NCBI GenBank assembly: GCA_030141605.1
Contig: JAQGDQ010000535.1
Span: 17,501 to 81,500 of the forward strand
Reading direction: 5' to 3'
Length of the DNA stretch: 64,000 bases
Source: Tubiluchus corallicola
Lineage: Eukaryota > Priapulida > Priapulimorpha > Priapulimorphida > Tubiluchidae
The notes under the pieces were generated by a model. The model did no database searches. It saw only the letters and a list, made by a program, of their open reading frames with translations, and was not told the origin of the DNA. The position numbers and the translations under genes are program-made. This document shows positions 57,251 to 64,000 of this stretch, piece after piece (the stretch's first letter is position 1; the number at the start of each line of letters is the position of its first letter).

Positions 57251-57497
57251 GTAGCATAAGAAAAATCTTCCTGTGCTCTGTTAACTGTACAATTACCAGT
57301 AATATATTTGTATGTTACTTTAATTATTTAGTTAGTTAATATTGTTTACACGAATGTAATATGTACAATAAAGTCACCATGGTCCATATAAAGTAATGTA
57401 ATATCCACTTCAAACAAAATATTTTAACAAAATTTATCCAAAAAACGCTCAATTTCTATATAGTATACATAGTAAGTAATATTTCATTTGCCCGCTA

Positions 57498-57755
57498 GAA
57501 TTAAAAAGGACTTTGTGCATTCTGTGAAAGGCGTGGAAGGGGTGGAGGCAAACAAAAGACCGGAAGTATTAGTGGGTAGAGGGAAGTTGAAGGGGAGAAC
57601 AGGTAGGATGGATGAGTAGAAGCAGAATTAAAAAGGACTTTGTGCATTCTGTGAAAGGAGTGGAAGGGTGGAGGCAAACAAAAAACCGGAAGTATTAGTG
57701 GTTAGAAGGAAGTTGAAGGGGAGAACAGGAAGAATGGATGAGTAAAACTAAAACT
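57498..57755 (+). repeat. Tandem duplication of about 129 bp
   Basis: agaattaaaaaggactttgt ... aggatggatgagta occurs twice in a row with few changes. Each unit has an open reading (KDFVHSVKGVEG...GRMDE-stop) that may be the end of a LINE protein. Confidence 0.7.
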
Positions 57756-57822
57756 ATCCTCTATAATGGCATACAAAAGTAAATTAAATCATATGACAAT
57801 TTTATGCTAATAAGCTTTTTAA

Positions 57823-58279
57823 CCCTTTCAGTCCCAAATTATTTTTTAATAAGAAAAAAATTTTGGCTTGGTATTTTGTTCAGTATGTCCATCTTGTTTA
57901 CACATAATAATTATTTTTTTCTACCTGTGCCCACGTGCTAAATATAGGCTGTATCCCACGGGATACATTGGGATTCAATGGAAGCATAAAATCTGCTTCA
58001 TTTTGCAACTGCTGATAATTTTTTAAAGTATTTAAGACATTTAGTATGCACGCTATGCTGATCTGTACAAAGTCGTCTCTAAAGTACTGTACCTTGAGCA
58101 GTTTTTTATGCTATGTAGATTTTCTAGTTTGCCATTTTATCACCATTTTTAGTCTATTGTTATTGGCTTAAATAAAAATAACTATTAACAGATCAAATAA
58201 CTCTCAGTTTTAAAATTTTATTAATTTTAAAGGCAGAAAATATTCTCGTATCCCACGGGATACAACGGGTATGAAAGGG
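57823..58279. mobile_element. piggyBac-like MITE with CCCTTTCA ends
   Basis: 457 bp between exact TTAA sites (57819-57822, 58280-58283). Ends ccctttcagtccc and gggtatgaaaggg. The palindrome tatcccacgggata occurs near both ends (about 57953 and 58248). Confidence 0.75.
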
Positions 58280-58567
58280 TTAAACATTCAAATTGCAGTA
58301 TAGTTTCCATAATATAGAACAAAAAGCATGATGAAAGTTCCTTCATTATATATCAGTATTTAGACATGAATAAGAAGCAGAAATTGTTTTAGAAACGAAT
58401 GACATTTCGACAATAAATTAATAAAACAAATCGGCAATTAGATTTGAAAATTTATTGCCAAACATTCAGTAAAATGTTTACAAATATTGCCTTATTTGTT
58501 TACTTCTTTGTTGTCAGTACGATGGTCATTAAGGTTATTAATCAAAAAACTAAGAATTACATGGGTG

Positions 58568-58920
58568 TATGCAAAGCAAAACTGTCCCAAAGTTGGCATC
58601 CCTTGCCAAGCCCAGATCTTTGCCAAGAAGAGCCATCTACTGAATTTAAACTTAACTTTGAATAACATAGCAGCAGCAAACATCAGTTTGTACGGCTGTT
58701 AAGTGTTTTCTAGGAATGCGACAAAAACAATGGCTGACTTTAACAGTGATTTTCTCAAGTTTAAGTTTTTCAACGTGCAGCCTGCACCTCAACTTCAACG
58801 TGGATTATCTCAGCTTAGAAATAACACAGAGTGATAAACTTGGTATCAAAATGATTCTCGTGAAATGGAGATTTGGGATATGTGAAAAGCCGACTTATGG
58901 ACGATTTTGGTATGCAAGCA
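58568..58920. mobile_element. MITE family R, copy 3 (inverted relative to copy 1)
   Basis: 353 bp; the right end agccgacttatggacgattt is clear, the left end gcaaaactgtcccaaagttg is diverged. Interior matches 25290-25500 in reverse. Confidence 0.6.
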
Positions 58921-59247
58921 CCCATAATTTAAAAAAAGCAGCTGGAGTGGAAGCATTTTCACTGTACAGCGGTTTTCTATGTACAGCATTTCCTTGGCCA
59001 GCATACTCCACTTAACCAGTGGTCAAGATCTGTGACCACCGATCAAGCTCTGTAATTTTATAAACTGCTTCTTTCTCAAAATGGTTCTTTGTCTGTTACT
59101 GCTATTAAGCTTTGCGAGTTTGTTGGCACCGACACAAGAGTTCAGCAACATTCCAGGAAGACGTGTTCTGGCACGACAATGTCGGAAAGTTACCGACCTC
59201 GTATAACGTGAATGACTTAGCCCGAAGTGAAAAAAGTAGTCGAGATC

Positions 59248-59255
59248 TATATAAA
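59248..59255 (+). promoter_or_regulatory. Candidate TATA box of lectin copy 2
   Basis: tatataaa lies 125 bp before the first ATG (59380) and 161 bp before the second in-frame ATG (59416). It is the only strong TATA-like match close upstream. Confidence 0.35.
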
Positions 59256-59379
59256 GAGATACTAGATGATAATACATTATTTATGAGTGGCAGTGTAACT
59301 GTGTGGAAAAACTGGTTATTTCCAGAAGGGGTGATTCTAGATCTCTCTGACAATTACAGTGTAAACAAGAAGAAGTGTA

Positions 59380-60840
59380 GTGTCGTTTGCTATTGTGCTG
59401 TTTTTAAAGCAAAAAATGTATCTGTGGTTATTTATATTTGTTTCACTGTGGTCAAGCACCAAGGAACAATCACAGGGTAGCACAGACACTTGTACTCTTA
59501 CGCTTGACTACAATCCAACTAAAACAGATAGAAGAACAAGCATCTCCACGTTATTTGCACGACTGGAGGAGTGGATCTTTGAAGTGGAGGCTTACGTGAA
59601 AGACATTCGACCAAAAGCGGCCGATAACGAGGAAGTTCTGCTGTCGGTTGCACGTCTGGAAGGGGAGATTCGCGCTCTAGAAAATTACGTGAAACGAAAT
59701 GTCTCCGTGGAAAGGGGAGATGGAGCTCTTGTGCCGCTTTTTGCACACTTAGAAACATTGATCACGGGATTGGACAATTATGTGAAGAACAATGCACCAG
59801 GTGACGACAATGACGGCGCCGTGTTGTTCTCTCTTGCTCGTTTAGAATCGCGACTTATCGGGTTAGAGAACTTCGTCAAAACGAATGTTTCCAAAGAACA
59901 GAACCAAGGCGACGTTTCCAGTGAAGTTTCACGTTTGGACTCGCAACTTACAGATTTAGAGAGATACGTACAGCTAAACGTGTCTGCAAGAAGCGACGAC
60001 GGACTTGCACTGCTGACAATTGCCAGACTTGAGACAGACATACAACAAGTTGAAAGGTTTATCAAAGCAAACATACCCAAGAGTAAAGATACGGGTTCTC
60101 TTTCGCTCGCACTCTCTACCATGCAGGCAATACTCGACGAAGCAGACAGGTATTTGAAAACTAACATATCTGAGAAAGCGGACGGTGCATCCTTTTTACT
60201 TAAACTTAATCGATTAGAGACGAGGCTCAATAGCTTGGAAAGCTACGTCAAGAGGAACCTTCAACAGATATCGACGAGTGAAGGTGATCGCTTAGAAGCC
60301 ATGATGTTTCGTTTAGAAAATTATGAAAAAATGGACGCCGCATCTGTGGTTGAAACGGGAGCCGGCAATGATGACATCACTCCAACCGTTGCACGTTTAG
60401 AAACTCGCCTTCTGAACGTCGAAAACTACCTAAAGACCTACCTGTTAGAAGATGACGGATTCGCCTGTGGGGAATGGAAGATGCAAGGCTTCGTGCTGCT
60501 CGACACATGGAGAGGGGCCCTGGAAAAATGTCGCGAACTAGACGCCGAGCTCGTGTCGATCGACAGCGAAGAGAAACACAACGCGGTCAGACATTACGCA
60601 AGCAACAATCTGGAACAGCAATGCGGCTTCAAATGGGCCTTCTGGATTGACGGGAGAACTTTAAACGGGAACTGGGTGACAACGCTGGGACACGACATCA
60701 ATTACTTCGACTGGAGAGAAAATGAACCAGGCAGTAACAGCACTAATCAGTGCTTGTCTATCTGGCACGGTGCCAATTACAAGTTCAGTTCCATCGACTG
60801 TAACTTGTATGCTCACTATATATGCGAGAAATCCAAATAA
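59380..60840 (+). CDS. Secreted protein with 31-residue glycosylated repeats and a C-type lectin domain, copy 2
   Basis: A 486-codon intronless ORF, collinear with copy 1. The likely start is Met13 (59416), which begins a clean signal peptide (MYLWLFIFVSLWSS). The repeat array has the same 31-residue period (SVARLEGEIRALENYVKRNV, PLFAHLETLITGLDNYVK and so on) with NVS or NIS sequons in several units; some have lost them. The C-type lectin domain is residues 361-486. By hand, 79 of about 126 positions are identical to copy 1. The best-kept stretches are LEQ-CGFKWAFWI and WRENEPGSN followed by TNQCLSIWHGANY. EPG replaces EPN here too. The gene lies 3.3 kb after copy 1 in the same orientation, so it arose by tandem duplication. 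No function is inferred beyond an extracellular binding or structural role. Confidence 0.88.
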   Translation: MSFAIVLFLKQKMYLWLFIFVSLWSSTKEQSQGSTDTCTLTLDYNPTKTDRRTSISTLFARLEEWIFEVEAYVKDIRPKAADNEEVLLSVARLEGEIRALENYVKRNVSVERGDGALVPLFAHLETLITGLDNYVKNNAPGDDNDGAVLFSLARLESRLIGLENFVKTNVSKEQNQGDVSSEVSRLDSQLTDLERYVQLNVSARSDDGLALLTIARLETDIQQVERFIKANIPKSKDTGSLSLALSTMQAILDEADRYLKTNISEKADGASFLLKLNRLETRLNSLESYVKRNLQQISTSEGDRLEAMMFRLENYEKMDAASVVETGAGNDDITPTVARLETRLLNVENYLKTYLLEDDGFACGEWKMQGFVLLDTWRGALEKCRELDAELVSIDSEEKHNAVRHYASNNLEQQCGFKWAFWIDGRTLNGNWVTTLGHDINYFDWRENEPGSNSTNQCLSIWHGANYKFSSIDCNLYAHYICEKSK

Positions 60841-60870
60841 TCATCATCTTGTAGTGGATTAATGCTTAGG

Positions 60871-60876
60871 AATAAA
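60871..60876 (+). promoter_or_regulatory. Polyadenylation signal of lectin copy 2
   Basis: AATAAA 31 bp after the stop codon. Confidence 0.5.
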
Positions 60877-61084
60877 CACCAATAAGTGAATCCCGTGTCA
60901 TAGAACTAAACAGAAACACAAGTGTTAAAGCCAAGAAACCTTTAAACACCCGAAACTCAAAAATGGTCTAGAAATTGTGTATCACTTACACACTGTCTTT
61001 AGTAGAGGAAAGGTTGTTGGTCAGTATCTGATAGGTCAGGTCTTAGAGTATTCTGTAATGGCAGATATTTGGATAAAGTTTGAA

Positions 61085-61575
61085 TACTCACGCTCTCTCT
61101 CCTCTTTTCTTTCTGCTCTTTCTCTCTCTCTTTCTTTCACTCTTTCCTTTCTCTTCTCTCTTCTTTCTCTCCTCTCTCTCTTTCTTTCTCCTCTTCCCCT
61201 TTCCTTCGCTCTTTCTTTCCCCATCTCTCCACTGTCACTCTCTCTCTCTCGTGCCCCATTTCTCTTCATTTCTTCCACTTTTTGCTCTCATTCTTCACTT
61301 CTGTGTCACTCTCCAGCAACTTTTCTCACTCACTCTCTCACTCTTTCTTATTCTCTCTCTCTCTGTCTCTCTCTCTCTCTTTGTCTCTCTCTCCTCTCAT
61401 ATCTTTCTTTCTCCTCTCTCTCCCTCGCTCTTTTTCCCCATCTTTCTTCTCTCACACTCTCTCTGTCTCTCTCTCTCTCCCCCTCTCTCTTTCTTTCTCG
61501 TCTCTCTACCTCTCTCTTTCCCCATCTCTCCTCTGTCACTCTCTCTCTCGTCCCCCATTCCTCTTCATTTCTACT
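61085..61575. repeat. (TC)n polypyrimidine tract
   Basis: About 490 bp of interrupted CTCTCT/TTTC repeats; blocks with ccccatctctcc and ctctgtcactctc recur three times. The overlapping ORFs are artefacts. Confidence 0.9.
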
Positions 61576-61789
61576 TGCGTTAGCAACTATCCTCTATAAA
61601 TCTTGTAAACTTAAACTCCTACAGTGACCATTATGCACAGCCATTTTAACAGTAAGTCGTTTTAAAAAAGTATAGGTAAAGTTGTGCAAAAAAATAATCA
61701 GTACTCGTGGCACATACATTGCTAACTAAGCAAAAATATAAACCTCTTTATCTTGTCAGTGCAAGATTAAAAACGCGTATTTTTGGTGA

Positions 61790-62215
61790 TTTGATTTGAT
61801 TTAATTTGATATAATTCTTTATTTCAAACATAAGTTCATATTACAATTTACATATATACAACATACAACATCATAAAAACAAAAAACCAATACAAACAAA
61901 TCACATACAAACTTAGATAAACACGAAAACTACAATAATAGTCTCCACCATTCCTGTCTTATGTGCGATGTAAATTTAGCATCGCTTACTAAAATTTTCT
62001 GCCACATTAAATTATCACTTGTATCAAATCTTTTCATTAAACTTAACACAGATTTTCTACGTAATACATCAAAATACATCACGTGAATTTCAACACTCAT
62101 CTCACGAGCACTGTAATCATATGCATATCCAAAAAATAATCTTTTTGACACATTGTGCGCAATTTTGAGTTTTAAGATATTACAATTATTAAAATGTCTC
62201 CAAGTAGACATGCAA
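61790..62215 (-). mobile_element. LINE 3' fragment
   Basis: The minus-strand ORF 62211-61930 (RRKSVLSLMKRFDTSDNL and so on) resembles the end of a CR1/Crack-type LINE protein. It is followed by a tail of tcaaa/tcaaat units at 61795-61815. The assignment rests on position and tail more than on a diagnostic motif. Confidence 0.5.
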
Positions 62216-62639
62216 TAGAATGTATTACAGTAAGCATTAAATAGATATCATTAAATAGCATTAAACAGGTGAGTCGGTGGTGCATAATGGGATAGTGAGA
62301 CAGCGACATTTTACCAGTTGGTGTGAACATTTTGATCTAGTAAGAACTTTCCTTTTTCTAGTTACACAAGTCTTTCAAGCAGGTAAGCATAACGGCAACG
62401 GTAAGTAATATAAGTTTCATATGGATCTTTAAAGAAATCAGTTTACTATACCCAGCTAGCAATTAATTTTGGACGGTGACATAAATCAACTGCTCTGCTT
62501 TACTTTTACATTTCTTTTTTCTTTGTTATATAATCAGGTTCACATTATTTTTTGTTGCCGAGAATTTTGTAAACAACTGTACATTATTATCATTTTATTT
62601 AATTCGTAACTAATTATTGTCACACTTATTCATCATCTT

Positions 62640-62925
62640 CATTTATTATTATTCTTTTTTTTCACTTATGCTATTGTTGTTTATGTTTGTTTTTATAATT
62701 TTGCTTTTGTTATTGCTTTATTTTGATTAGTTTATTTGCATCCTGTGTCATCAATTCTTTTTTCTGTCATCAATATTAATTTATAAGGGGTGAACGAGTA
62801 GATGACCTACGGTCTTTCCTCGCCCCATCTCCACAGACAAAGTTATTTTTTCGTAAAATGGAAATTTGTGACACAAATTGGAGAAAAATAAAATGTCTTA
62901 TGTCTATGTCTATGTCAGTAGGGAC
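62640..62925 (+). mobile_element. LINE 3' UTR with hairpin and (TGTCTA)n tail
   Basis: Collinear with the two halves of 29215-29935. Hairpin 62787-62826 (cgag/ctcg and gggg/cccc, inner gacc/ggtc). Ends aataaaatgtcttatgtctatgtctatgtc-like tail. Confidence 0.65.
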
Positions 62926-63159
62926 ATCATTTTAGACACGCAAAAATGTTAAGAACATAAAATCGGCCCTTAAGTCGAAACTGGCCCCGACAATCCCACG
63001 TTTGCCACATATGAACTATTGTACAAAATAATGTTAAGCACATTATGATACAAGTATGCAAAAACATATGTGCATCTGTAAGCCAGTGTTGCAAATGTCT
63101 GTATGTAAAACATTAAAAAATAAAAGCATTGTAAACCAAGGCAGCTAGTTTCTTGTTTT

Positions 63160-63695
63160 TATTTTTCACAGTTTTCGTGTAAACTAATTTTACATAGATG
63201 TATTGCATCCGGTATTAGCTCAAAGGTTAGGTGTACCAGACAACACATTTGTGTTCACTCTCTCTTTGCATACGCTTTGCAGCCTATGCTGTTGTAATAG
63301 TAACCATTTTAACAGCTGGCTAGAACCTTACCTAGTTCATTTTTTCTTGTTCTCTAGCAAGATCCTGCTGGTAAATCACTCTATGCACAGACTAAGGCAT
63401 AATGAAGTAAGTCCACAGAAAAACAACAAGGGAATGGCATAGCAATTGAAGATACTGAACCGATGAGACAGGTGGCTTTGCTTTACCCACATACCATGCG
63501 GCAGTTGTAGCTGAGACAACAAGGGAACAAAAAAGAAATGGCATAGCAAGTGAAGTTACTGAACTGATGTGGCAGACAGCTTTGCTTCAATCACATTTCA
63601 TGTGGCGGTTGTAGCTAAGACGCGTTGCTGGAGTTCACCTAACCTTTAACCTGCAGCAACTGCGCGTAAGCAGAGCGAAACTGTGAGAAGACTTA
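63160..63695. mobile_element. MITE family D, copy 5 (internal duplication)
   Basis: Family D ends (tttttcacagttttcg and gaaactgtgagaagactt). A segment of about 100 bp (acaacaaggga-atggcatagc ... gttgtagctgaga) is present twice, making this copy longer than the others. Confidence 0.6.
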
Positions 63696-63869
63696 CTAGC
63701 AATCAAATTTTCCATATAAATAATCACAAAAATTCTAAAGTGGCGCTGACATGTCGCTGGAATAGCAGGGATTGTTGTTTTTTGCTGGATTAGCTGTTGT
63801 GTTTGCCTGTTTTGAGCACAGATTTCCTTTATTTTAGAATTCTGCCTGCCCAATATCTGTAACAGACGT

Positions 63870-63920
63870 AACGGACATATGATGATGATGACGATGATCA
63901 TGATGATGATGACGACAAAA
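63870..63920. repeat. (GAT)n simple repeat
   Basis: Short run of gatgatgat and gacgatgat units near the window end. No gene is visible around it. Confidence 0.8.
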
Positions 63921-64000
63921 AAAGATGCAGCCACGGCAGAAAATTTAATCGCATTTACTGTCATTATGGCATACAGAGAAAATCACTTTAAACTTCGGGA

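Overview
This is nuclear DNA from an animal, probably an AT-rich invertebrate; nothing here fixes the phylum. The evidence is a spliced cytoplasmic dynein heavy chain gene with GT-AG introns, two single-exon class A GPCRs, a four-TM protein, secreted C-type lectin-domain proteins, vertebrate-type telomere-like repeats (CCCTAA), tRNA- and 5S-headed SINEs, non-LTR retrotransposon ends and very many short terminal-inverted-repeat elements (MITEs). No prokaryotic operon, CRISPR array or intact autonomous transposon was seen.

Layout. 0-6 kb: a piggyBac-like MITE, a second inverted-repeat element, a two-exon four-TM gene (1579-2817) whose intron is almost all telomere-like repeat, a young 5'-truncated LINE (3059-4058, 16-bp target duplication), a GA microsatellite and a 5S-headed SINE (5618-6177, 11-bp target duplication). 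7-13 kb: two divergently oriented single-exon GPCR genes, 7116-8132 (-) and 12113-13087 (+), with a LINE RT relic and a 761-bp inverted-repeat element between them. 13.5-17 kb: LINE relics, duplicated sequence and MITEs.

17.1-52.3 kb (- strand): eighteen consecutive exons of cytoplasmic dynein 1 heavy chain, from the distal tail through the linker into AAA1 (Walker A, Walker B and sensor region all intact). Reading phase is continuous across all 17 introns (3077 bp, 1025 codons plus 2 bases). The introns are filled with MITEs, SINEs, short RTE elements, LINE 3' ends and microsatellites. No upstream dynein exon was found between 52.3 and 64 kb, and no downstream exon between 1 and 17.1 kb, although other genes occupy both flanks.

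54.6-60.8 kb (+ strand): two tandem intronless paralogues, each with a signal peptide, an array of about eight 31-residue helical repeats carrying N-glycosylation sequons, and a C-terminal C-type lectin domain lacking the usual calcium/sugar residues. This pair is the best candidate here for an uncharacterised protein system. The last 3 kb hold a pyrimidine tract, LINE 3' ends and a MITE.

The genes do not form one pathway: dynein is housekeeping, the GPCRs look like divergent amine-type receptors, and the lectin pair looks secreted and lineage-specific. Exon boundaries, motifs and direct repeats were read by eye. Family names come from remembered protein patterns, not searches.
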